Shown: positions 1 to 9,651 of the stretch, piece by piece
Numbering within the stretch: position 1 is the first letter of the stretch
Layout: the number at the start of each line of letters is the position of its first letter
Assembly: GCA_002917075.1 (NCBI GenBank)
Contig: NTMA01000060.1
Location: 186,001-250,000 of the forward strand
Direction: 5' to 3'
DNA: 64,000 nt
Source: Hawksworthiomyces lignivorus
Taxonomy: Eukaryota; Ascomycota; Sordariomycetes; Ophiostomatales; Ophiostomataceae
The notes under the pieces: model-generated
Databases searched by the model: none
Told to the model about the DNA's origin: nothing
What the model saw: the letters and a program-made list of their open reading frames with translations, nothing else
Position numbers and translations under genes: made by a program

Positions 1-1053
1 ACGTGACGTGCCATGACGCGTGTTTTCTCGCGAGCAAACAATGCATTTCCCGTAGCATTGGAATGATAACGAACCGCTGTAAAAGGAAATTTCCTCCCCC
101 AAAAGAATGAAATAGAGCCTCATGAGCCCTGCCACGTTTCCACACTGGGGCCTGAACACATGCACGCCCGCATTGTCCACGAAAAAACAGCGCTGCTTAC
201 GGCCTATCGTGTTTGGCTATCGTGCGGGTGACAATTGGATCTCATGCAGCAGAGCCTAAAAAAAGTACGACACTACTACACTACTTTTCCTCTTTTTGCT
301 CTTTTTTCATCTTTTCTCCTCGCCCCGGCCAATCCGGGATATGCTCACGTGCTCTACAACATGGCCAGTTGTTCACGACAATCCCATCAATGGCTTGCAA
401 GGTAGTGATAAGCGCGGAAGAAGCAAAAAAAGAAAGGAGAAGAAAAATGTGCCGACGCGCCCGTCGCTCCGCCTCGGCGTGTACGGAAAAAGACGGAGGA
501 GGCAATTTGGTCAAAATTGATGTCTTCCAAAGGAGAAAGCTTGCGCTTCTTCTCTCGGATTCGATGCGCATCGCCGAGCAGAGCGCTCCCCTTCAAGAGT
601 GGAGAAAAGAGAGAGGGTCCGTTCCCAAGCGCCAGAGCTGTTTGTCTGCAGAGAAAGCCAGCTCGCGAAGGTCACATCGCCCCGTCCCTCGCTTTGCTCG
701 ATGTTGATATACCGCTCGGAATACAGAGCTGGATCAAGGATGGGACTCGCCTTGTGCTCCACCTGCCGTGCGGAAAGATGAGAGAAGATGAGAAAGAAAA
801 TCTAAACAAAGAAAGACAGAAAAGATAGAAAGAGAAAGAGAAAGAAAGATTTTCGTTGGACAAAGAAAAAGAAAGTTCACTGGAAGATGTGGCATGAGAG
901 GACTGGGGGGCTGTATTCTCGTCCGTTCCATCGGGACAACCACAAAAAACTCCTGCGCCGCTTTTGTATATGGATTCCGTTTTCGTCGTGTAAGACCTAA
1001 GAAAGCAAAATGAAAAATTAAGTTTAATGCGCTCAGACGTTCGAATCACGCTC
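1..1053. other. Spacer at window start, no supported gene
   Basis: No reading frame here has convincing coding character. Overlapping short frames run on both strands but use unlike composition and carry no recognisable domain. A purine-rich A/G tract at about 780-880 is typical of fungal untranslated or spacer DNA. The segment lies downstream of the minus-strand Nup37-like gene and may include its 3' untranslated region. Confidence 0.5.
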
Positions 1054-4000
1054 TCAACCCTGCTCCTGGCTCCTCTCCCGGCGCCGCGCGTGGACGTGCC
1101 CCTCGCCCTCCGCCTCCGAGCCTTCCTCCGTAGTCGCGCCGCCTTCCAGAACAGCTTCTGACAGCGAGCTGGCGGGTCCGGCGCTGCCCGCATACAATGG
1201 GCTCTCGAGCGCCGCAGCCACGGCCTCTTCGTGACGCTGGCGCATCGATCCGAAGACGGCCCGCTTCAGCATCTGCCGGCGCGGCGAGACGAGACGCTTC
1301 CCCCGCAGCTCGCGCGTCGTCGGGGGGCTGCGCGGCATGGGCTGGACCGCATCGCCGGGATCTGCACAGGCTTCGTCTGCGGTGGTGCCACTGCTGCCGC
1401 TGCCGCTGCCGCCGCTGCCGCCGCCGCTGCCGCCGCTGCTGCCAGCGGCCTCCGCATTGCCCCCCATCTGCGCGCGCAGCAGCCGCACCTCTCGCAGGCT
1501 GTCCCGCTGGCGGTCCAGCAGGCGGAGAGAGTTGTGGCGGATCTGGCGCAGCTGGTCTTCCATCTGCTGCAGCCGCGCGTTGTCCTCTGCTTCGTCCCGG
1601 AAGTCGGCTTCGTCCATCTCAATGTCGTAGTCATCCACGTCTTCGTCCATGTCCTCGTCCGCGTACGCTTCTTCTTCCTCATCGTACTCTTCCTCCTCCT
1701 CATCATCAAATTCGCCCACGTCCATAGCCGCGTCGTCTCTGTCGTCTTCACTCTCTTCTCTTCTGCGGACGGGGCTGCCACCATCGTCGTCACCATCGTC
1801 ATCATCTTCGTCGTCGTCAGGCTGCTCTGTTGTCGGCCGTGGGATGTCGCGCCTCGTCTGGCGGTCCTACTCGCCCTCGAAGAAGACGTTGTGCGCGCCG
1901 CTGTCGCGCCGCTCCTCCATGGCCTCCAGCTCGCGGTCGATCTCCATGATGTCGAGCATCTCTTCCTCGACGTTGCGGTCCTCGGCGGCCTCCTCGTCGT
2001 CGGACGCGTTGGCCGCGTCTTCGAGGTCGCCGGCAAAGGCCAGGCCGGCGCCCGCGCTGGCGGCCGCGTCTGCACCCGCAGCCGCGGCTGCGCGCCTCTG
2101 CTGCTGCTCCCGCAGCAGGTGGGGCGGCGGTTTCATCATGCTCTGCGTGAGCGTGACCTCATTCTCGTCAAAGAGCGACCGCTGCGACTGCGTCTTGCCA
2201 GCCGGGGTCAGCGTGAGCAGCGACGTCCCGGGCCGCGTCGGCGAGTCGAAGAGCGACGGCGTCAGCGGCGCCCGGCGGTTGGTGCGGCCGAGCGCCTGCG
2301 GCGTTCCGGGTGCTGCTGTTGCTCCTCGGAGGCTGCCTCCGGCGCCGGCGCTGGCGCCGCCCAGGTCGAAGCTGACCGTGCCCGGCTTCCGCGTGCGCGG
2401 CTCGACCACGAGGGCGCTGCTGACGGTGTCGCCTGCCTTCCGCTTGCGGGCCGAAGATGCCGACGCCGCCCGCAGCCGCGATGTCAGCGCGCCCGAGAAG
2501 GCGTCGTCGCTGCCCTCGCGGACGGCCACCAGCCGGCTCTCGCCCTGCACCAGGACTTCGATTGGCACCGCGCTGTCGCTGCTGCTCGTCTCGTCTTCGT
2601 CTTCGTCACCGTCGTCGCCGCTGTCGTCCTTGCCGACAATCGGCCGCGCCTGCCGTCCTGGCAAGCGCGAGGCGGCGCTGACGCCGCAGCATCGCTCGCC
2701 TAGAAGGCTCGCATTTAGGTCGAGCAGGCGTACCATGCGTGTCGGGCGAGCGCCGCTAAACAGGTTCACACCGCCGCCCGAGCTGCGCCGCAGCTGCGCG
2801 TCCCAGAAGCGCGCCACGTCCGGGATGACGGCAACGATATAATCTGCGCCGCCCAGCCAGAGAACAGCGCTCTCGCTGCCGCGCGCGCTGCCAGCCAGCG
2901 GGCGCTGCTCCACAACTTCCACGCCGCCGCGCACAGCCACCAGTCGTTCCACGCCTCCGGCAAACGTCGAAGCAAGGACGTCCCGTCGGGTGTGGGGGGT
3001 CATGGGCACGAAGTCGCCGTCGACCGACTTCCGGGACCCAGAGACGGGATTCCGCAGCGGCGTTGTGCCTTCGATCTGGCCGGAGATGCTGAACGCCGCC
3101 AAAGCGGCTCCGCGGACGCCAGAGTTCGCCGAACGTCCGCTGAACACGCTACCGCTGCCTGAGGACGACGAGCTCGCGTGGTCAATGTCCCACACACCCC
3201 ACTGGCCGTCAGCGAGCAGCGCAAGAATGGCGTGGCCGTGAGCAATCCATGCGGCAGCTACAATGGGCTTCCTCGGCGCAGCGACGGTCGAGCTGCGAGC
3301 AAATGGTGGATAGAGAGATAGGAGCCATGAGCCTTGAGGTGGAAAGGGGCCTTCCGACATGTCGTCGGTAGGTATCGCCGGCAGTGTATAGTCGTATATG
3401 CGGACGGCACGCTGCGGATCAACAGTAAGGAGCTGTGTGGGATGTGTCGGGTTAAAGGCCAGGCCGGCCAAGGGGCTCGGCAGATACTCAGTCTGGAACG
3501 GCGCAACGGGGCGATCCAATGTAGAAACAGCAGAGGCGCGCTTAGCGCCGACTGTCACGTCCCAGAGCCGCAGTGTGCCCGATGCTTCGCGCGAATGTGC
3601 GGCCACAATGACCCGGGTAGGCGGCGATGCAGGACTTGCCCTTGCGCTCGCCGCTGCTGCACTGGATGCAGCACCGCCAAGAACAGGAGAGGACTTTTGC
3701 TTGGCCAGCGTTATGGCCACGCCTTCGCAGCGTTTGGCCTGGCCACCCAGCAGAATAAACGCCTCACCAAACGCGCCACGGCCGGCGTTGCCAGCCAGGA
3801 GACTGGTTCGCAGCTGCGGGCGTGCTTTGCTCTCGTGTGAGGGCGGCGTCAGCGGCAGTGTGACGACATAGACGTCGGCTGTCGTGCAGGTCACGGCAAA
3901 GACCATCTGCTCTTGTAGGAAGCTTGGCTCTGCATCTTTAGCTGCGGACGGCGCCACCGGCAGCACGGCCACGCTGTGCACAGCCGTTCCCAAAGCCAGG

Positions 4001-4470
4001 TCCAGCGTCTGCACAACATCTGGAAAGCCACCTTCTGTTGTGTCTGCTGGGGAATCTTCGAAGACTGGCTTGTCGACGAAGGCTGCAGACGAAGTCGATG
4101 CCGACGTCGACGCGGCGGCATTGTCATCTGAATCTGAGTCGAGCACCATGACCGAATCGGACGTCTGAGCTGGCTTGGGCTCGGGCTTCTTTGCCTCCTT
4201 CAGGCGCCGTCCGCCCCGCCATATAATCGTGACGCCATTTTCGTGTCCGTAGATGACGATGCTTGCTCCTTGGGGAGATAGAATCGGGTATGCTTTCACA
4301 GCATGGATGCGGCGGTCGAGATTGTACCTAGAAGACGAGCACTATTAGCAGGCAAGCGGAAGGAAGAAAATTGAGTGTATTGCAAGCTTCCCATCAGTTC
4401 AGGCAGCTGGCACATACAAACACTGGATATTTTGTGGCGTTTGCCGGACTCGATGAGAAAAGACTGCCAT
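1054..4470 (-). CDS. WD-repeat nucleoporin, Nup37-like, with an in-frame TAG before an acidic/coiled-coil tail
   Basis: Probable scaffold nucleoporin of the nuclear pore Y-complex. Exon 1 is 4470-4418 (ATG at 4470). A 90-nt intron with donor GTATGT and acceptor TAG follows. Exon 2 runs from 4327 to a TAG at 1869-1867 and gives 837 residues. The N-terminus reads through QNIQCLYNLDRRIHAVKAYP and then WD-type blades (for example LRLWDVTVGA, WGVWDIDHA), as in fungal Nup37 homologues, which are longer than animal ones. Residues after about 600 are disordered and basic/acidic. After the TAG the same frame stays open for 270 more codons (1866-1054): an Asp/Glu-rich block, a heptad-like coil (LQQMEDQLRQIRHNSLRLLD) and a Gly/Ser repeat. 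A candidate 96-nt intron (1870-1775) would remove the stop and keep frame, giving 1076 residues. The Nup37 identity is recalled from family pattern. The WD-propeller is clear, the exact name less so. Confidence 0.62.
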
Positions 4471-6300
4471 GATCACAGGTACAGGAGTTGATCCTAGGTA
4501 GACGAGAGAAAAGACTAGCAGGAAAGAGGACGAAAAGACCGAGCTCCGAATACAGATAGCTCTAGAAAACAATATCTCATCAACAATATTTGTTACCGCA
4601 TCGCTGATCCTCCAACAATTTCGCTATGCAGTGCTGTCTCTTGGTGATGTTTTGTTGACGCTGCTGCGGTTGAGCTGTGGGTTTAGAGCTTTAGAGCTCT
4701 GGCAGTTGCTTCGCGGTGGTTGCTATGCGCATTATTTTTTTTTCTACGACAGCTCGCGCTTGCACGTGTTTGCTTACGCGCCATAAATCACGTGAATTTG
4801 TCTAGTTCGTTATTATCTAAGGAAACGCTTGTCGCGTGTTTTTCCATAGCGGGGCAGGCGACAAAAAGAGCTACGGGTACTTGCATACTCGTACATATGC
4901 GCAGTACCTTCGTCATACAGCGTACGGCCGAGCCAGGCGCCGCGAAATGGTTGACACACTGTTTAGTGTTCAATGTGTAAGCCTCAGTTACCGATGCCCG
5001 CTTTGCTGGACAGAGCTTGTAGGGCCAGCTGTATCTTACAATTACTGATAACCATGTGCAAGACGGATTGGACGAAAAGGACGCTGCGGGCGTTCATCGG
5101 AAGAACAGTCGCATTAAAACAAAAAGAGACAAATGTGACTCGTTCCATTTCCAAATTTGCAACGGTCTCTTCGAGCTACAACAGCGTGCTTGGACGGCTT
5201 GTCAGAGCTCCGGCACAGGAGGGCTGCCGCTGAGCCGTGCACCCAACTGCTAGAAGGGGTACCAGAAAGGTATGATTTGCCGAGTAGAGCTGTTAGTGCA
5301 GCTCGTCAGTTCGCTCGGGGCTTCATATAGCTACGAAAGTACTGCTTAATTTTTGCCTGTGAGAGAGACGCGAGGCATAAAGAGCGCAAAGGGAGCGTGC
5401 AAGGTCGCATTAGAAAGAGACCCGGGCAAAAGAGGAAAGGAAAAGAAGGATCCAGGGTGAAGGGAAGGCCCGACGGCAAATGGATCCGGGACAGAAGGCT
5501 GCGACGAGAAAAGAGAAAGGCACAAGTATTTTTCACGATGAGCAGAATAGGAGCGAATTGCCTGTCCGAGATTTTATCGTGACGATTTTTTTTTTCTTGG
5601 AGGGAAGACGGAAGGGACAGAGCAAAGACGGATGCTACGGGAAGGAGCTGCACAGCTTAATGGCGGCGGCTCCTCTTTTTTTTTCTTTCTTTATTTCGAT
5701 TTATTTCTTTTATTTTTAAGCTTCAAGAGGGGGCGGGGAAAGCTGTTTGGCGCTGGCAAAGAGAGGGAAATAGGACTTCCATCGAGATTTGGGGCAAAGT
5801 TCAGGGTCATGATTCTACACCAATGGGGCTGTGATAGAAACTAAACATCTGCGGAATAGTGATCGCGAATTCTACCGTGTATTTCGAGCATCGGAGCGAG
5901 AGTTCTAGACAATTCTGAGAGGATTAAAGTGCATGCATTGGCATTGTTGTAAGGCCGAGCAAGAGAGGAGAGAGACGCCGAGAAATCAATTACGTCGATG
6001 GTGGGGCAACATTCGATGAGAACGATCCCAACACCCTAACGACGCGCTCCTTCTTCTCATGTTCCCTCTTTAGTTTTCTTTAGCACGGCTTCTTTTGCTA
6101 TTCCCTCCCTCTTTCCATCTGCCCCGCCTAACTGGAATTCCCAGATTTGTCTGGGAGGGGGGGGGACAGGCTGGTCTTTCCTGCTCTGGAGGTCCTTGCA
6201 AAATTTCAACAGCCTGCATGCCATCGTACAAGGCTCCAGCTGCTTTGGTTTTGATCGTGGTAGTTCTCGTCTTCCGTCATGAGCATCAACTACGACCACG

Positions 6301-6385
6301 TACATATCTATCTATATATATATGTCTATGTGTCTATATATATAGTTATATACATACATATATAGATAGATTGATAGTTGGACAT
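6301..6385. repeat. A/T-rich simple-sequence island (TATA/TATC/CATA units)
   Basis: About 85 bases consist almost only of alternating TA, TATC, TATG and CATA units, unlike the GC-rich coding DNA around it. It lies some 440 bp upstream of the TPS1 TATA box. Likely a microsatellite. No coding potential. Confidence 0.7.
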
Positions 6386-6825
6386 ACATCTATACACAGT
6401 CTGCACGCGTCGACTATTATTACACTACACGTATTCTTCTGCAAAGTGATCTACAGGCCCCAGTCGGACAGTCCCCCCCCTCAAATCATGCAAATGAAAA
6501 CGGACTGGCCGAGCATTAGAGTTGTTGGTTAGCTAGTGAGCAAGCTATTACATGTACTTCTCCTCGCAAAAGTCACTTAGATGGTCACACACCTCAATCA
6601 CATATTTCAAACTCAAAGAACGAATATAGAAAGTGTCTTAGACGCCATCTGCCCCACCAAACGGGAACCAATAGCACCTCAACCCGCCCCCAATACCAAG
6701 CTTGCTTCGCCTTGTAGCTTTGTTTGATTTTTGTCTGTGAATTAAGCACGGAGATACTACTACTGACTGACTGCATGTTTTAGCCGTCGCTGACCGGCTC
6801 CCGTTTTTTTCAATTCGTTTCCACT

Positions 6826-6831
6826 TATAAA
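6826..6831 (+). promoter_or_regulatory. TATA box of TPS1
   Basis: TATAAA in the context CCACTTATAAAGGGCC, 369 bp before the TPS1 start codon. Transcription would be expected to begin some 30-80 bp downstream, followed by a CT-rich leader. Position and sequence support a core promoter. The start site itself cannot be read from sequence. Confidence 0.55.
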
Positions 6832-6885
6832 GGGCCTTAGTCCGCTGCCCACCACACTAAGAGAATTCCCTGTTCCTTTAACATC

Positions 6886-6909
6886 ATGGCCATCAAGCTC
6901 TGCAGTTGA
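6886..6909 (+). promoter_or_regulatory. Short upstream ORF in the predicted TPS1 leader
   Basis: An ATG in good context (ATCATGG) opens a seven-codon frame, MAIKLCS, ended by TGA. It lies 55 bp after the TATA box. No other ATG occurs from here to the TPS1 start at 7195. If transcription starts before 6886 this is a translated upstream ORF that could tune TPS1 expression. If it starts later it is not transcribed. Confidence 0.4.
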
Positions 6910-7194
6910 CAGCAAACCAATCTACCCCTCTCAGACAAGTTTTATCTCAGACCCCAAACCCGGGCAAAGTGGGCACGTCCTTCCTTGAGGGCGGAAGAGG
7001 CGTCGGTAATCCGAGACAAAGGTCCGGCGGAAGCACTCACATACACGCCGGCTACAGCAGCTGACAGACGAAGTTCCTCTCTAGCAGCGGACACTTGCCG
7101 CGACAAACGGCACTGGGCGCCTTTCCTCTGTCTTCCTCTCTCTTTCTCTCTGTGTATCTTTCTCTCTCCCTCTCTCCTTACAAACCGCCACACC

Positions 7195-8646
7195 ATGGAC
7201 CCCTCCACTAAGCCCGATGACGGGTCCAAGACCAACCTCATCTTGGTGTCTAACCGTCTGCCGCTCACGGTCAAGCGCCAGGACGATGGCAAGTACAGCT
7301 TCTCTATGAGCTCCGGCGGCCTCGTCACCGGCATCATGGGCATGGCCAAGCAGGTCAACTTTATCTGGTATGGCTGGCCCGGCCTCGAAGTGCCCGAGGC
7401 CGAGCGCAAGCCCATGATCGACTCCCTGGCCAAGGACTTCTCCGCCGTGCCCGTCTTCCTGTCCAAGGACGACATGGACCGCCACTACAACGGCTTCTCC
7501 AACTCCATCCTGTGGCCGCTGCTGCACTACCACCCCTCTGACGTCACTTTCGACGAGCTCTCCTGGGTCGCCTACAACAAGGTCAACCGCGAGTTCGCCA
7601 AGACCATGGCCGAGAACGTCCAGGACGGCGACGTCGTCTGGGTCCACGACTACCACCACTTCGTCCTGCCGCAGATGCTGCGCGAGGAGCTGGGACCCGA
7701 GCGCAAGAACGTCCGCATCGGCTTCTTCCTGCACACCCCGTTCCCCTCCTCCGAGATGTTCCGCATCCTGCCCGTCCCCGTGCGCGAGGGCATCCTCAAG
7801 AGCCTGCTGTCCTGCGAGCTCGTCGGCTTCCACACCTACGACTACGCCCGCCACTTCCTCAGCAGCTGCTCGCGCATCCTCGGCGTCAACACCCTGCCCA
7901 ACGGCGCCGAGTTCAACGGCCGCTTCGTCACCGTCGGCGCCTTCCCCATCGGCATCGACGTCACCAAGTTCGACGACGCCTTTACCAACCCCAAGGTGCT
8001 CGACCGCATCCAGCAGCTCGAGAAGAAGTTTGCCGGCCAGAACGTCGTCGTCGGCGTCGACCGCCTCGACTACATCAAGGGCATGCCCCAGAAGCTGCAC
8101 TCGTTTGAGCTCTTCTTGACCGAGCACCCGGAGTGGGTCGGCAAGATCGTGCTCGTCCAGGTCGCCGTGCCCTCGCGCCAGGACGTCGACGAGTACCGCG
8201 ACTTGTGGAAGGAGACCAACGAGCTCGTCGGCCGCATCAACGGCAAGTTCGGCACCGTCGAGTACATGCCCATCCACTGGCTGTACCACAGCGTCAGCTT
8301 CGAGGAGATGACCGCCCTGTACGCCGTCTCCGACGTCTGCCTCGTCACCTCCACGCGCGACGGCATGAACCTCGTCTCCTACGAGTACGTCGCCGCCCAG
8401 AACGACCGCCACGGCGTGCTGATCCTGTCCGAGTTCGCCGGTGCCGCCCAGAGCCTCAACGGCGCCCTCATCATCAACCCCTGGAATACAGAGGACGTCG
8501 CCAAGGCCATCTACACCGCCGTCACCATGCCCGCCGAGCAGCGCAACAGCAACTTCCAGAAGCTGCGCCGCTACGTCTACCAGTACACCAGCCAGTGGTG
8601 GGGCCAGAGCTTCGTCTCGGAGCTGCGGAGCGCCAAGTCGCAGTAG
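7195..8646 (+). CDS. TPS1: Alpha,alpha-trehalose-phosphate synthase (UDP-forming)
   Basis: Glycosyltransferase family 20 enzyme that makes trehalose-6-phosphate from UDP-glucose and glucose-6-phosphate, the first step of trehalose synthesis in the cytosol; in fungi it also restrains glycolytic influx. The product is 483 residues, a normal length for the stand-alone synthase without a phosphatase domain. Family signatures are present: SNRLP near residue 19, WYGWPG at 58-63, WVHDYHHF at 149-156, VDRLDYIKG in the second Rossmann half and TSTRDGMNL near the C-terminus. The ATG is in a strong CACCATGG context after a CT-rich leader. The gene has no intron. Third positions are almost all C or G, suggesting high expression. 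A TATA box and a seven-codon upstream ORF precede it. Its 3' end converges with VID27. Confidence 0.97.
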   Translation: MDPSTKPDDGSKTNLILVSNRLPLTVKRQDDGKYSFSMSSGGLVTGIMGMAKQVNFIWYGWPGLEVPEAERKPMIDSLAKDFSAVPVFLSKDDMDRHYNGFSNSILWPLLHYHPSDVTFDELSWVAYNKVNREFAKTMAENVQDGDVVWVHDYHHFVLPQMLREELGPERKNVRIGFFLHTPFPSSEMFRILPVPVREGILKSLLSCELVGFHTYDYARHFLSSCSRILGVNTLPNGAEFNGRFVTVGAFPIGIDVTKFDDAFTNPKVLDRIQQLEKKFAGQNVVVGVDRLDYIKGMPQKLHSFELFLTEHPEWVGKIVLVQVAVPSRQDVDEYRDLWKETNELVGRINGKFGTVEYMPIHWLYHSVSFEEMTALYAVSDVCLVTSTRDGMNLVSYEYVAAQNDRHGVLILSEFAGAAQSLNGALIINPWNTEDVAKAIYTAVTMPAEQRNSNFQKLRRYVYQYTSQWWGQSFVSELRSAKSQ

Positions 8647-9651
8647 TTGGGCCGAGGAGGCGAGGGGGGAGTGGAGCGCTGGCTCCAAGCCTTGGAAAAA
8701 GAGTGACGCTGTGACCGGCGATGAGGTGAGAGGAGAGAGAGGGGTTGAGAAAGAGAGGGGTCGAGAGAGGGAAGGGGGAGACCGTTCAAAACCATCAATC
8801 ATTCAATTTTTTAACGAGGTGCTTCAGGGCGAAAAATGGCTTGTGTTTTTTTATTTACATTTTACTACTATTACATGTGCTCCATGCTGAGCTGGGAATG
8901 AGAGGCAGTAGACGGCCTTCAAAGACAGCAGTCGGAGGGCTTTTGGGATCACTTTGCATGCGGGTTTCATTTTTCAATTTTTTTTTTTTTTACCAAGTGA
9001 TGATCTACAAAACAAAACTTCTCTCATTGTGTCTTCATCTTTTTTCTAGTCTTTTTTTCGTCTCTCCTGATCAACACGCATATTGTTTTGTTTTAGTCTA
9101 ACTAGAGCCGCGGCGTCATACAAATTCTCTTATTTAAATTCGATAATAATACGGAGCAATCCTGTTATTTTACTACCTGAAGATACAAATGTCTCTCTAT
9201 CTACGCTGTGAAGTTCAAGAACGTCATAATAGGTAAGTTGTGGTGTGATGTTGAAGAAAAGGAGGCAAAAAAGGGGTCAAATGGAAGAAACTGTATAAAC
9301 CGAGAAAGAAGCGAAGTATCAGCTGAAAGTTCGTATTATTTGGCTAAAAAATAAGGCGCCTGTCCCGCAAAGGGACATCAGAGATAAAATAGTCCACAGC
9401 TTGCTAGCCAAATGAAAGGCCTAGGAAGAGAAAAAAAAGAAGGCCAGAGTGCTGGCATTTCGCGAAAAATAAACAGAGACGTAGACAGGAGCAATAAATC
9501 AGACATGAAGCTTAAAATAATAGAAGCAACAGCGGGAAACACCTAAAACGCCCTACAGGAGAAAAGCCCAGATCATACCCTCGTCTCCCTGTACCTAGCT
9601 GAACCGTTTCTCCACCCGCTTGCTCTTCTCTCCTCCTCTCTCGCTTCGCAC
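8647..9651. other. Convergent 3' spacer between TPS1 and VID27
   Basis: One kilobase of A/T-rich DNA with homopolymer T and A runs and short frames only. It should hold the 3' untranslated regions and poly(A) sites of both convergent genes. No further gene seen. Confidence 0.6.

Larger units (their letters stand above)
4471..7194. other. Divergent intergenic region between the Nup37-like gene and TPS1
   Basis: No gene seen in 2.7 kb. It holds the promoters of both flanking genes. Two CACGTG E-boxes lie at 4763-4768 and 4789-4794 on the Nup37 side. An A/T simple-sequence island is near 6300-6385. The TPS1 TATA box and leader lie after 6820. A C-run with CCCCT (near 6472-6482) and an AGGGG run (near 6157) resemble stress-response elements, but homopolymers make these matches weak. 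Confidence 0.6.

Noticed and set aside
213..707. 164-codon frame near the window start
   Set aside because: Composition resembles spacer, there is no domain, it overlaps equally long frames on the other strand, and an ATG in a useful place is lacking.
1231..2842. Plus-strand Ser/Ala/Val-rich frames opposite the Nup37-like gene
   Set aside because: Antisense of acidic and Ala-rich codons. No domain, and they span intron-like and repeat sequence.
7081..8802. 573-codon open frame on the minus strand across TPS1
   Set aside because: It is the mirror of strongly C/G-ending codons. The plus strand encodes an unmistakable GT20 enzyme and the antisense product is low-complexity Val/Asp/Gly sequence.
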